Shown piece after piece: positions 7,954 to 16,942 of a stretch of 64,000 nt of DNA. A program made the translations under genes and the position numbers. Origin of the DNA: CAKVLS01 sp045534265 (GTDB lineage Bacteria; Bacillota; Clostridia; Christensenellales; UBA1242). Position 1 is the first letter of the stretch; each line of letters starts with the position of its first letter. The stretch covers positions 127,323 through 191,322 of the forward strand of contig JAZSJH010000006.1 in NCBI GenBank assembly GCA_045534265.1. Reading direction: 5' to 3'. A model generated the notes under the pieces. It ran no database searches, had not been told where the DNA came from, and worked only from the letters and a program-made list of their open reading frames with translations.

Positions 7954-10242
7954 ATGAAATTAGTTATAATCGAAGGTCCTGGTAAAAGAGACACCTTAAA
8001 GAAATATTTAGGAAACGAATATGATGTATTTGCGACCAAAGGTCACGTAAGGGATTTGCCAGCAAAATCTATCGCAATAGACATAAATCATAATTTTGAA
8101 CCAAAATATGAAATTATGCCAGACAAAAGAGATGTTATAAAAACACTTCTTGAAAAGGCTAGCAAAGCAGAACAAGTTATTATTGCTACCGACCCTGATA
8201 GAGAGGGAGAAGCGATTGCTTGGCATTTGCAACATATATTGAAAATTGATGAAAAAAATCCTTGCAGAGTTGTGTTTAATGAAATTTCAAAAAATGTCGT
8301 TAACAAAGCAATTACAGCTCCAAGAACTATTGATATGAATTTAGTTCACGCTCAACAAGGCAGAAGAGTTCTTGATAGACTAGTGGGTTATCAAGTATCT
8401 CCAATCCTTTGCAAAAAGATAAAAAGTAATTTGAGTGCAGGTCGTGTTCAATCAGTTGCTCTAAAACTTGTTGTAGAAAGAGAAAAGGAAATTAGAGCCT
8501 TTAAGCCAAAAGAGTATTGGAATATCAATGCAATCTTGACCAAAGGAAACAGCAATAAATTCAAAGCCAGCCTTACTACATACAAAGGCAAAAAGTATGA
8601 AAGCGACAGCGAAAGAACAACGCTTGATATTATCGATTATATCAAAGCTCAAGACTTTGTTGTTGATAGCGTAAAAAAGGCGATTTCTAAGTCTTCTGCT
8701 CCAGCACCTTTTATTACAAGTACAATGCAACAAGATGCAATGAACAAACTTAGTATGAGCTTAAAAGAAGTTACTATGACAGCTCAAACTCTTTATGAAG
8801 GTGTAAACTTCAAAGAAGGCGGCAAAACAGCTCTTATTACTTATATAAGAACAGACTCAACTAGAGTTTCACCCGAAGCTCAAGCAATGGCGAAAGAGTA
8901 TATTATAAACAAATATGGTAAAGAATATGCCCCAAGCACTTATAACGTATTCAAAACTAAAAAGAATGCACAAGATGCCCACGAAGCAATAAGACCAATT
9001 TCGCTTGATAAAACCCCAGAAGAAGTAAAAGCCAACTTTGGTGGCTCTTCTAATGTGTACAAGCTATATAAGTTAATTTATGATAGATTTGTAGCAAGCC
9101 AAATGTCAGAGGCTACTTATAACACATTAACTGTTAACATTTTAGCCGGAGATTATGGCTTTAAGGTTACAGGAAAAACGCCATTGTTTGCAGGCTTTAC
9201 AGCAGCATATAAAATGTATGAAGAAAAAGATGATGACAAGGCTGATGAATCAAAAGATGGTATTAATTTGCCAGCACTTGAAAATGGTGACAGATTAACT
9301 CTTCAAGATGTCTTGAAAGAACAAAAATTTACAAAACCACCTGTAAGATATACAGACGCAACACTAGTTAAAGCTATGGAAGATAAAGGTATTGGTAGAC
9401 CGGCTACATACGCTCCAACTATCTTGGTACTAGCTAATAGAAACTATACCGAAAAAGAAGGTAAGTATCTTGTTCCTACAGAACTTGGCGTTACTGTAGT
9501 TGAATTTTTGGAAAAATATTTTACAGATATTATGGATATATCATTTACAGCGGGTATGGAAGAAAAACTAGACCTTGTCGAAGAAGGCAGTGAAAATTGG
9601 CAAAAGATAGTTGCTGATTTTTATGAAGGATTTGAAGATAAAGTACACTTTGCATTAACAGGGAGTAAAAAAGTAAAAATGTCAGTAGAAGTAACAGATG
9701 TAATTTGTGATAAATGCGGATCTAATATGATAGTTAGGGAAGGAAAATTTGGAAAATTCCTTGCTTGTCCTAACTTCCCAAAATGCCGCAATGTAAAACA
9801 ACTAAACGAACAAAACACAGAAAAGCAAGAAACAGAAGAAGATAAAAAACTAAAAGAAATGGACCTTAAGTGTGACAAATGCGGATCTGCTATGGTTTTG
9901 AGAAATGGTAGATATGGCAAGTTCTTTGCTTGTTCTAATTATCCTACTTGCAAAAATATCAAAGGCATTGATGACGTTCTTCCTAAAGAGCCTGTTGGTG
10001 TTTGTCCAGACTGCGGAAAACCTGTTTTTGAAAGACGTGGCGGTAAAGGCAAAATCTTCTATGGCTGTAGCGGATACCCAGATTGTAAGTTTATGAGCTG
10101 GGATATTCCTATGAAAGAAAAATGCCCAAAATGTGGCAAGTACTTAACAAAGAAAGAACTAAAGAAAGAAATAAAAATCAAATGTAGCAATAGTGATTGT
10201 GATTATACGGCATCTATTGCAAGGGAAGAAAATGGTAAATAA
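7954..10242 (+). CDS. topA: DNA topoisomerase I
   Basis: Type IA topoisomerase that relaxes negative supercoils. The TOPRIM domain is at the N-terminus (VIIEGPGK; DPDREGEAIAWH near residue 80). AGRVQSVAL and the active-site Tyr in ITYIRTDSTR (about residue 295) follow. The C-terminus has four cysteine clusters of topoisomerase zinc-finger type, beginning CDKCGSNM, CDKCGSAM, CPDCGKP and CPKCGKY (about 585-750). 762 residues, typical for Clostridia. AAGGAG precedes the ATG. trmFO overlaps its last 11 bp. Confidence 0.97.
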   Translation: MKLVIIEGPGKRDTLKKYLGNEYDVFATKGHVRDLPAKSIAIDINHNFEPKYEIMPDKRDVIKTLLEKASKAEQVIIATDPDREGEAIAWHLQHILKIDEKNPCRVVFNEISKNVVNKAITAPRTIDMNLVHAQQGRRVLDRLVGYQVSPILCKKIKSNLSAGRVQSVALKLVVEREKEIRAFKPKEYWNINAILTKGNSNKFKASLTTYKGKKYESDSERTTLDIIDYIKAQDFVVDSVKKAISKSSAPAPFITSTMQQDAMNKLSMSLKEVTMTAQTLYEGVNFKEGGKTALITYIRTDSTRVSPEAQAMAKEYIINKYGKEYAPSTYNVFKTKKNAQDAHEAIRPISLDKTPEEVKANFGGSSNVYKLYKLIYDRFVASQMSEATYNTLTVNILAGDYGFKVTGKTPLFAGFTAAYKMYEEKDDDKADESKDGINLPALENGDRLTLQDVLKEQKFTKPPVRYTDATLVKAMEDKGIGRPATYAPTILVLANRNYTEKEGKYLVPTELGVTVVEFLEKYFTDIMDISFTAGMEEKLDLVEEGSENWQKIVADFYEGFEDKVHFALTGSKKVKMSVEVTDVICDKCGSNMIVREGKFGKFLACPNFPKCRNVKQLNEQNTEKQETEEDKKLKEMDLKCDKCGSAMVLRNGRYGKFFACSNYPTCKNIKGIDDVLPKEPVGVCPDCGKPVFERRGGKGKIFYGCSGYPDCKFMSWDIPMKEKCPKCGKYLTKKELKKEIKIKCSNSDCDYTASIAREENGK

Positions 10243-11545
10243 TGTTACAATTATAGGTGCAGGTCTTGCGGGAAGCGAGGCTGCCTATCAACTTGCAAAA
10301 AGGGGCGTTAAGGTCAAACTTTATGAGATGAAACCTATTAAGTTTAGCCCAGCTCACAAAAATACAAATTTTGCAGAGCTTGTTTGTAGCAACAGCCTTA
10401 AGTCAAAAGAACTAACTACAAGTTCTGGGCTTTTGAAAAAAGAAATGGAAATGCTAGATAGCTTGATTATAAAATCAGCTTACGAAACAGCAGTTTCTGC
10501 TGGTGGAGCATTGGCTGTTGATAGAGAAAAGTTTGCAGAAAAAATAACAAGCGTTTTGAAGTCTTTTGACAATATTGAGATTATCCACGAAGAAGTTTCA
10601 AAAATACCTGAAAGCGAAATTGTAATAGTAGCAACAGGTCCACTTAGCAGTGATGCTATTGTTAAAGATTTGCAAAGCAAAATAAATAGCGAATATCTTT
10701 ACTTTTTTGATGCGTCAAGCCCAATAGTTACTGCCGAAAGTATAGATATGAATATAGCTTTTGTTGGGGATAGATATGGCAAAGGCAATGGCGATTATAT
10801 CAACTGCCCAATGAACAAACAAGAATATCTAAACTTTTATAATGAACTTATAAAAGCTGAATCTGTCAAACTTCACGAGTTTGAAAATAAAAAAGTCTTT
10901 GAAGGTTGTATGCCGGTTGAAGTTATGGCAAAACGTGGCGAAGATAGTATTCGTTTTGGTCCGCTAAAGCCTGTAGGACTTGCAAACCCACACAAAGACG
11001 AAAAACCATACGCCGTTGTTCAACTTCGTAAAGAAGACAACGAAAACAGGTTGTATAACTTGGTAGGATTCCAAACAAATCTTACATTCCCTGAACAAAA
11101 AAGAGTATTTAGTATGATACCTGGTCTTGAAAAAGCAGATTTTGTAAGATACGGTATTATGCATAGAAATTCATATGTAAATGCTCCTACTGTGCTAACA
11201 AATACCTTTGCATTAAAGGCTAATAAAAATATCTTTATTGCAGGGCAACTTAGTGGTGTAGAAGGGTATCTTGAGAGTACTGCAAGCGGACTTGTAGCAG
11301 CTCTTAATGTATATCAAATGCTTAATAATAAAAAACCATTTATTTTATCGCCAAAAACAATGATTGGTGCTATAATAAATTATATAATAAATGCAAGCCC
11401 ATCAGGTTTTCAACCTATGAACTCAAACTATGGCATAATAGAGCCTTTAGATATAAGAGTCAAAGATGACAAACTAAAAAAGCAAATGTATGCTGATAGG
11501 GCTATCGAAGAACTTGAAAGAGTAATAAAAGAAACAGAGGTTTAA
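10232..11545 (+). CDS. trmFO: Folate/FAD-dependent tRNA m5U54 methyltransferase TrmFO (Gid)
   Basis: Makes 5-methyluridine at position 54 of tRNA using methylene-tetrahydrofolate and FAD. The FAD-binding N-terminus is VTIIGAGLAGSEAAYQLAKRG; FAELVCSNSLKS holds a conserved TrmFO cysteine; the C-terminal FAD region is IFIAGQLSGVEGYLESTASG. 437 residues from the ATG at 10232; an upstream extension inside topA is rejected. In Firmicutes trmFO is often followed by xerC/codV and hslV; here hslU follows after 1 bp. Confidence 0.96.
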   Translation: MVNNVTIIGAGLAGSEAAYQLAKRGVKVKLYEMKPIKFSPAHKNTNFAELVCSNSLKSKELTTSSGLLKKEMEMLDSLIIKSAYETAVSAGGALAVDREKFAEKITSVLKSFDNIEIIHEEVSKIPESEIVIVATGPLSSDAIVKDLQSKINSEYLYFFDASSPIVTAESIDMNIAFVGDRYGKGNGDYINCPMNKQEYLNFYNELIKAESVKLHEFENKKVFEGCMPVEVMAKRGEDSIRFGPLKPVGLANPHKDEKPYAVVQLRKEDNENRLYNLVGFQTNLTFPEQKRVFSMIPGLEKADFVRYGIMHRNSYVNAPTVLTNTFALKANKNIFIAGQLSGVEGYLESTASGLVAALNVYQMLNNKKPFILSPKTMIGAIINYIINASPSGFQPMNSNYGIIEPLDIRVKDDKLKKQMYADRAIEELERVIKETEV

Positions 11546-11546
11546 T

Positions 11547-12872
11547 ATGAACTTATCACCAAAACAAATTGTTACAGAACTAGACAAATATATCATTGGT
11601 CAAGACAAAGCAAAAAAAGCAGTTGCAATAGCTTTGCGTAATAGATACAGAAGAAGCAAGCTAACTCCAGAACTTAGAGAAGAAATAACACCAAAAAACA
11701 TTATTCTAAAAGGTTCAACCGGTGTTGGTAAAACGGAGATAGCAAGAAGACTAGCTCGTCTTGTCAAAGCACCTTTTATCAAAGTCGAAGCTACAAAGTT
11801 TACTGAAGTAGGTTATGTAGGTAGAGATGTCGAAAGTATGATAAGAGACCTTGTAGAAACATCTGTTCATTTGGTTAAAGAAGAAAAACTAAGTGAAGTG
11901 TCTGCAAAGGCAACTCCTATTGTTAATAACAAACTACTTGACATTATATTCCCTATCAAAAAAGCCGCTGCTGATGTAATCACCAATGAAGAAGAGTTCA
12001 AACATACTGTCCTTGAGAGATTAATTAGGGGCGACTATGACGAAGAACTTATTGAATTAGACGTAAAACAAGGTCCAAAACAACTAAATATTATGCCAGG
12101 TAGTGGTATGGAGCTTGATATAGGTAATATCTTTGGTGATGCTTTCGGCGGTGGTAGACGCAAGAAAAGAAAGATGACTGTTAAAAAAGCCAGAGAATAT
12201 TTGATGGCTGAAGAAAGTGATAAACTTATCGACCTTGATAGTGTAAATAGCGAAGCAATATCAAGAGCCGAGCAAGAAGGCATTATCTTTATTGACGAAA
12301 TAGACAAAGTAGCAGGTAAAGGTAATCGTGGTGGTCCGGACGTTAGTAGAGAGGGTGTACAAAGAGATATTCTTCCAATAGTTGAAGGTTGTACAGTTTC
12401 TACAAAATACGGAACAATTAGAACTGACTTTATATTGTTTATCGCAGCGGGAGCTTTCCACGTAAGCAAGATGGACGACCTTATTCCTGAGTTTCAAGGT
12501 AGATTCCCAATTAGGGTAGAACTTGATAATTTGACAGCAAAAGAATTTTTGAAGATATTGACAGAACCACAAAATGCTGTTACATTACAATATCAAGAAC
12601 TTTTGAAAGTTGACAATATCAACCTTATTTTGAAAGAAGATGCTTTGAAAGAAATTGCAGAATACGCAGAAAAAGCAAACAACAATAACGAAAACTTGGG
12701 CGCTAGAAGACTTCATACTATAATGGAAGCTCTTTTGGAAGACATTAGCTTTAATGCAAGTGGCGACCACCCTATGATTGATGTTGTTGTAGATAAAGAA
12801 TATGTCAAGAAGATACTTGGCAACGTTGTCAAATCAACCAAGAAGAGTATGGGATTTGGTGGCGAAGAATAA
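11547..12872 (+). CDS. hslU: HslU (ClpY) AAA+ unfoldase without an adjacent HslV
   Basis: HslU normally unfolds proteins for the HslV peptidase. Visible: N-terminal SPKQIVTELDKYIIGQDKAKK, Walker A GSTGVGKT (residues 56-63; the usual second residue is Pro), pore loop GYVG (89-92), Walker B IIFIDEIDK, and sensor region FIAAGAFHVSK. 441 residues, slightly short. Two features are odd. No hslV lies upstream, where it is normally found. The C-terminus ends KKSMGFGGEE instead of the usual hydrophobic tail ending in FIL or YIL that inserts into HslV. I infer an unfoldase that may act alone or with another partner. Confidence 0.93.
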   Translation: MNLSPKQIVTELDKYIIGQDKAKKAVAIALRNRYRRSKLTPELREEITPKNIILKGSTGVGKTEIARRLARLVKAPFIKVEATKFTEVGYVGRDVESMIRDLVETSVHLVKEEKLSEVSAKATPIVNNKLLDIIFPIKKAAADVITNEEEFKHTVLERLIRGDYDEELIELDVKQGPKQLNIMPGSGMELDIGNIFGDAFGGGRRKKRKMTVKKAREYLMAEESDKLIDLDSVNSEAISRAEQEGIIFIDEIDKVAGKGNRGGPDVSREGVQRDILPIVEGCTVSTKYGTIRTDFILFIAAGAFHVSKMDDLIPEFQGRFPIRVELDNLTAKEFLKILTEPQNAVTLQYQELLKVDNINLILKEDALKEIAEYAEKANNNNENLGARRLHTIMEALLEDISFNASGDHPMIDVVVDKEYVKKILGNVVKSTKKSMGFGGEE

Positions 12873-12887
12873 TAACGGAGAAAAATT

Positions 12888-14141
12888 ATGATAGAGATTC
12901 CAAAGGGTACAAAAGACCTTCTTCCACAAAATGCATATAAGTGGCACTTTGTCGAAGAAAAAATTAGAAAGATTACAAAAAGATACAATGCAAAAGAAAT
13001 AAGAACCCCTGTATTTGAACATACAGAACTTTTTCTTCGCGGAATAGGCAATAGTACTGATATCGTAAACAAAGAAATGTACACTTTCCTTGACAAAGGC
13101 GATAGAAGTATCACTCTTAAGCCAGAAGGAACAGCTGGTGTTGCAAGAAGTTATATCGAAAATGGTCTATTTAACAATGCTCAACCAACAAAAATGTACT
13201 ACATTAGCCCAATTTTTAGATACGAAAACCCACAAGCGGGAAGACTAAGACAACACCACCAATTTGGTGTAGAGTACTATGGCAGTGACAGCCCAAAATG
13301 CGAATTAGAAGTAATTTCTCTAGCTACTGACTTTTTGAAAGAAATTGGTCTTGATGATATTGTTGTACATATTAACTCTATAGGTTGTAGTGAATGTAGA
13401 AAAAAATACAATGAAGCATTAAAAGCTTATATTGAGCCAAGGCTAAAAGATATGTGTGGAGACTGCAACAGAAGATTTGGCACAAATCCTTTGAGAATAC
13501 TTGACTGTAAAGTAGAGCATTGTCAAGAGCTTCTTGCGGATAGACCAATGCTAAAAGATTATCTTTGTGATGATTGTAAAGAGCATTTTGCAAAGCTTCT
13601 AAAGCTTCTTGATGATGCAAAAATCAATTATGTAGTTGATTACAACGTTGTAAGAGGCTTGGACTATTATACCCGTACTGTATTTGAATTTTTTGCAAAT
13701 ATCGAAGGTATGGGCTCTGTTGGTGTTGTAGGTGGCGGTGGCAGATACAACTACCTTGTTGAAGAACTATCTGGTCCGCACACTCCAGCTGTCGGTTTTG
13801 GTATGGGAATTGAAAGACTTCTTATGGTTATTGAACAAACCGGAAGAGAAATCGCCAACGATAACAAAGTTGAAGTTTATATTGCAAAGCAACCTGGGCT
13901 TGACACAAACAAAGATGTAGAGATTGCTAAGATGCTTCGTGATAATGATATTACTTGCGAAACAGACCTTTTGGATAGAAGTTTCAAAGCTCAATTTAAG
14001 TACGCAAACAAAATCTCTGCAAAATATGTTTTTGTTTTGGGTGGAGACGAACTTGACAATAATATAATGACCGTAAAAAATATGGAAAGTGGAGAAGAAA
14101 CAAAAGTTCCTTTTGATGATCTTCTTAAACTATTTAGATAA
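12888..14141 (+). CDS. hisS: Histidyl-tRNA synthetase
   Basis: Class II synthetase charging tRNA-His. Begins IPKGTKDLLP; motif 2 region reads YYISPIFRYENPQAGRLRQHHQFGVEYYG; His-specific RGLDYYTRTVFEF appears near residue 260; motif 3 is VGFGMGIERLLM. The C-terminal anticodon-binding domain is about 325-417. 417 residues, normal. ACGGAG precedes the ATG, and trxA follows after a short gap with a strong GGGGG site. Confidence 0.97.
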   Translation: MIEIPKGTKDLLPQNAYKWHFVEEKIRKITKRYNAKEIRTPVFEHTELFLRGIGNSTDIVNKEMYTFLDKGDRSITLKPEGTAGVARSYIENGLFNNAQPTKMYYISPIFRYENPQAGRLRQHHQFGVEYYGSDSPKCELEVISLATDFLKEIGLDDIVVHINSIGCSECRKKYNEALKAYIEPRLKDMCGDCNRRFGTNPLRILDCKVEHCQELLADRPMLKDYLCDDCKEHFAKLLKLLDDAKINYVVDYNVVRGLDYYTRTVFEFFANIEGMGSVGVVGGGGRYNYLVEELSGPHTPAVGFGMGIERLLMVIEQTGREIANDNKVEVYIAKQPGLDTNKDVEIAKMLRDNDITCETDLLDRSFKAQFKYANKISAKYVFVLGGDELDNNIMTVKNMESGEETKVPFDDLLKLFR

Positions 14142-14156
14142 AGGGGGAATGTATAT

Positions 14157-14477
14157 ATGGCAAACATAGTAATAGCTAACGAAAAAGACTTTGACGAAAT
14201 AGTAAAATCTGTAGAAACTGTTCTTGTTGATTTTTATGCTACTTGGTGCCCACCTTGCAAGATGCTTGCACCTGTCCTTGAGAAAGTGGCAAAGAAATTA
14301 GACGAAAAATACCTAATTGTTAAGGTTAATGTTGATGAATGTGAAAAATTAGCTAAAAAATTTGGTATTATGAGTGTTCCTACAATGGCGTTTTTGTATA
14401 ATGGCGAAGAAAGAAAAAGACTTGTAGGCTATAGACAAGAAAAAGAAATTGTAGATACAATCACAAATTTAGATTAG
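14157..14477 (+). CDS. trxA: Thioredoxin-like protein with WCPPC active site
   Basis: Small disulfide reductase of 106 residues with the full thioredoxin fold. Key stretches are VLVDFYATWCPPCKMLAPVLEKVA, VNVDEC, and the cis-proline loop MSVPTMAF. The active site is WCPPC rather than WCGPC; this variant occurs in some thioredoxins and changes the redox potential, so the exact partner is uncertain. It is the last gene before a strong terminator and lies just upstream of the Fe-S cluster genes. Confidence 0.93.
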   Translation: MANIVIANEKDFDEIVKSVETVLVDFYATWCPPCKMLAPVLEKVAKKLDEKYLIVKVNVDECEKLAKKFGIMSVPTMAFLYNGEERKRLVGYRQEKEIVDTITNLD

Positions 14478-14483
14478 ACAATT

Positions 14484-14511
14484 ACACCGCTTTTTGCGGT
14501 GTTTTTTTTTG
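14484..14511 (+). terminator. Intrinsic terminator after trxA
   Basis: CACCGC (14485-14490) pairs with GCGGTG (14496-14501) over a TTTTT loop, followed by a ten-T run. Confidence 0.93.
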
Positions 14512-14555
14512 TTGTTTTATATTTACTTTGCAAGTATATATTATAAAATATGGGA

Positions 14556-14584
14556 TTGACACCAAAATTTTGGTGTGATAAACT
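14556..14584 (+). promoter_or_regulatory. iscS promoter with palindromic operator between -35 and -10
   Basis: TTGACA (14556-14561) and TAAACT (14579-14584) are 17 bp apart. A perfect 18-bp palindrome, ACACCAAAATTTTGGTGT, occupies 14559-14576 and fills the spacer, the classic place for a repressor. The repressor is unknown; no regulator gene is adjacent. Confidence 0.7.
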
Positions 14585-14599
14585 ATTTACATAGTAAAA

Positions 14600-14624
14600 T
14601 GTCATAATGTGGTTTGTTATGACA
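14600..14624 (+). promoter_or_regulatory. Inverted repeat in the iscS leader
   Basis: TGTCATAA (14600-14607) and TTATGACA (14617-14624) form a perfect 8-bp inverted repeat with a 9-nt spacer, ending a few bases before the GGGAG ribosome site of iscS. It could be a second operator or an mRNA hairpin. Confidence 0.5.
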
Positions 14625-14638
14625 ATATGGGAGCGAAT

Positions 14639-15820
14639 ATGAGAAGAATTTATTTGGATAATGCTGCAACAACATTTGTATCTAACGAAGTTTTGACAGA
14701 GATGTTGCCAGCATTTAACACAACTTACGGAAATGCAGCTAGCCTTCATAGCTTTGGTAGAGAAGCAAATAGTATGGTAGACAAAGCAAGAGATAGAGTG
14801 GCTCACGCTATCGGCGCAAATAGCAACGAAATTTACTTTACTAGTGGTGGTACAGAAGCAAACAACTGGGCGATTATGGGACTTGCTATGGCTAACAAAT
14901 CAAAAGGTAACCATATCATTACTTCAAAAATAGAACACCATTCTGTTCTTGATACTTGCAAAAAATTAGAAACTATGGGATTTAGAGTTTCATATCTTCC
15001 TGTTGACCAAAATGGCCTTGTTAGTATCGCAGACCTTTTGCACGAAATTGATGATAAGACAATACTTGTTAGTATAATGACTGCAAACAACGAAATTGGA
15101 ACTATTCAAAATATTCAAACAATCGCAAAGATTGCTCACGAAAAGAACGCTATTTTCCATACAGACGCTGTTCAAGCAGTAGGAGCAATTACACTAGATG
15201 TTAAGGCTTTGGATATTGATGCTATGAGTATGTCTGCTCACAAAATATACGGACCAAAAGGTGTTGGTGGACTTTATGTTAAAAAAGGCATCAAAATCAA
15301 CAACTTTATGAATGGTGGAAACCAAGAAAGAGGTAAACGTGGTGGCACTCACAACGTTCCTGGAATTGTAGGTTTTGGTAAAGCTATTGAAATTGCAGTA
15401 AGAGACCTTTCTATCAACAACAAAAAGTTAAAGATGATGAGAGAGTACTTTACAACCAATATTGTAAAACAAATAGAAGATGTAAAAGTAAACGGTCACG
15501 CTGTTCAAAAACTTCCTGGGCTTGTTAATATTTCATTTAATTATATCGAAGGCGAATCACTACTTCTTCTTTTGGATATTGACGGAATCGCAGTATCAAC
15601 AGGCTCTGCTTGTTCATCAGGCAGCCTAGAGCCTTCACACGTATTAAAAGCAATTGGACTTAGCCCAGAAGTAGCACAAGGCTCACTGAGATTTGCTTTC
15701 TGTAAATCAACATCTAGAGAAGAGGTTGATTATGTAATCGCTTCTTTGGTAAAAAATGTAAAGAAACTAAGACAAATGTCACCACTTAGCAAAAAATCAC
15801 CTAAAGGAGGAATCAAGTAA
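14639..15820 (+). CDS. iscS: Cysteine desulfurase (IscS/NifS family)
   Basis: PLP enzyme that takes sulfur from cysteine for Fe-S cluster assembly and tRNA thiolation. Start ATG 14639 with GGGAG at 14629-14633. Visible: YLDNAATT at the N-terminus, TSGGTEANN, PLP-binding lysine in SMSAHKIYGPKG (about residue 203), RGGTHNVPG, and the persulfide cysteine in STGSACSSGSLEPS (about residue 325). 393 residues, normal. A very strong AAAGGAGG site at its end drives iscU. No iscR lies in front, unlike many iscRSU operons. Confidence 0.96.
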   Translation: MRRIYLDNAATTFVSNEVLTEMLPAFNTTYGNAASLHSFGREANSMVDKARDRVAHAIGANSNEIYFTSGGTEANNWAIMGLAMANKSKGNHIITSKIEHHSVLDTCKKLETMGFRVSYLPVDQNGLVSIADLLHEIDDKTILVSIMTANNEIGTIQNIQTIAKIAHEKNAIFHTDAVQAVGAITLDVKALDIDAMSMSAHKIYGPKGVGGLYVKKGIKINNFMNGGNQERGKRGGTHNVPGIVGFGKAIEIAVRDLSINNKKLKMMREYFTTNIVKQIEDVKVNGHAVQKLPGLVNISFNYIEGESLLLLLDIDGIAVSTGSACSSGSLEPSHVLKAIGLSPEVAQGSLRFAFCKSTSREEVDYVIASLVKNVKKLRQMSPLSKKSPKGGIK

Positions 15821-16224
15821 TGTATACAGAAAAAGTAATGAAAAGATTTCAACATCCAAAAAATATGGGTGAGATAAGAGGAGCTAGCGGTGTTGGAACT
15901 GTTGGCAACACTTCTTGCGGTGATGTAATGAAAATATACCTTAGAGTTGACGAAGATGAAATGATAACTGACGCTAAGGTAAAAACTTTTGGTTGTGCGG
16001 CAGCTATTGCTTCTAGTGATGTTGCTGTTGACCTTATCAAAGGCAAAAGCATTGATGATGCGTTAAAAGTAACAAACCAAGATGTTTTAGATGTTTTGGG
16101 TGATATGCCAACTCACAAAATTCATTGTTCAGTTTTGGCTCAAGAAGCCATTGCAGAAGCAGTAAAAGACTATCGCAAAAAACAACTTAGAAAACAGGCT
16201 AAACTAAACAAAGAAAACCAATAA
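15820..16224 (+). CDS. iscU: Fe-S cluster scaffold protein IscU (NifU N-terminal type)
   Basis: Scaffold on which Fe-S clusters are built with sulfur from IscS. The three cluster-ligand cysteines are present in the expected contexts: GNTSCGD, KTFGCAAAIAS and KIHCSVLA. 134 residues; the last 20 or so are a lysine-rich tail beyond the core fold. The ATG overlaps the last base of the iscS stop codon. Gene order and overlap show co-translation with iscS. Confidence 0.96.
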   Translation: MYTEKVMKRFQHPKNMGEIRGASGVGTVGNTSCGDVMKIYLRVDEDEMITDAKVKTFGCAAAIASSDVAVDLIKGKSIDDALKVTNQDVLDVLGDMPTHKIHCSVLAQEAIAEAVKDYRKKQLRKQAKLNKENQ

Positions 16225-16241
16225 TTACCAAAATAAATAAT

Positions 16242-16282
16242 CTCCTATCTACACAAAATAATCATAGATAGGAGGTTTTTTT
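16242..16282 (+). terminator. Terminator-like hairpin containing the next gene's ribosome site
   Basis: CTCCTATCTA (16242-16251) pairs perfectly with TAGATAGGAG (16265-16274), followed by GTTTTTTT up to the next ATG. It ends iscSU transcription, but its 3' arm also carries the AGGAGG (16270-16275) that should serve the ATG at 16283. Confidence 0.85.
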
Positions 16283-16423
16283 ATGAAAAGTGGAATGATT
16301 ATAGGTCTACTTGCCGGAACTTGTATTGGTTTGATTACTGCTACTATGTCAAAAGACGCAAGAGTTGCGGTAAACAAAGGAACTCAAATGGCAAAAGAAA
16401 AAATGCAACAATTAACAAAATAG
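16283..16423 (+). CDS. Small YtxH-like membrane-anchored protein, 46 aa
   Basis: A 46-residue reading frame starting MKSGMIIGLLAGTCIGLITATM, then a charged amphipathic tail (KDARVAVNKGTQMAKEKMQQL). One N-terminal glycine-rich hydrophobic segment followed by a Lys/Gln helix is the pattern of YtxH/GvpP-like small proteins, whose function is unclear. AGGAGG lies 7 nt before the ATG, which is strong support, but that site is inside the terminator stem. Translation may need read-through or an internal start of transcription. Confidence 0.72.
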   Translation: MKSGMIIGLLAGTCIGLITATMSKDARVAVNKGTQMAKEKMQQLTK

Positions 16424-16514
16424 TTCTAAATATTTGGGTTTGATTCCTTTTATTTACAAAAAAGTGTTGGAAATTTTCTTAATATATGCTAAAATATACT
16501 CGTAGGTGAAATAT

Positions 16515-16928
16515 ATGCGAAAGATGTGTCTTGACTATGGAGATGTAAGAATAGGTATAGCATTAAGCGATATGCTAGGTATTATCGCTAGTGGACTAGA
16601 GACTTATACTCGTAAAGACGAAGATACAGATATTGAGCACATATTGAAACTTATTCAAGATAATAGTGTAGATACTGTTGTTATTGGTCTTCCTATAAAT
16701 ATGGACGGAACCAGCGGCGAAAGGGCAGAAGTTACAAAAGCCTTTGGCTCAAAACTTGCCGAAAAAACCACTGCAAAGGTCGTTTATTTGGACGAAAGGC
16801 TATCTAGTGTGTCTGCAGAAAAATTACTTATTCAAGCAGATGTAAGAAGAGATAAACGCAAACAAGTAATAGATAAACTTGCTGCAACTATCATATTACA
16901 AAATTATCTTGATATTTATTCAAAATAA
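16515..16928 (+). CDS. ruvX: YqgF/RuvX family RNase H-fold nuclease
   Basis: Small RNase H-fold protein, essential in many bacteria and involved in 16S rRNA 5' end processing; formerly annotated as a Holliday junction resolvase. MCLDYGDVRIGIALSD holds the first catalytic Asp, VIGLPINMDGTSGER the middle motif, and VVYLDERLSSVSAEKLL the next. 137 residues from ATG 16515, chosen because AGGTG lies 6 nt upstream; a GTG start at 16506 is also open. The DUF1292 gene follows, a usual Firmicutes neighbour. Confidence 0.93.
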   Translation: MRKMCLDYGDVRIGIALSDMLGIIASGLETYTRKDEDTDIEHILKLIQDNSVDTVVIGLPINMDGTSGERAEVTKAFGSKLAEKTTAKVVYLDERLSSVSAEKLLIQADVRRDKRKQVIDKLAATIILQNYLDIYSK

Positions 16929-16942
16929 GGAGAAATTTTATT

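Noticed and set aside
12035..12469. 144-codon minus-strand frame opposite hslU
   Set aside because: Ser/Leu-rich antisense shadow of a conserved gene; no independent support.
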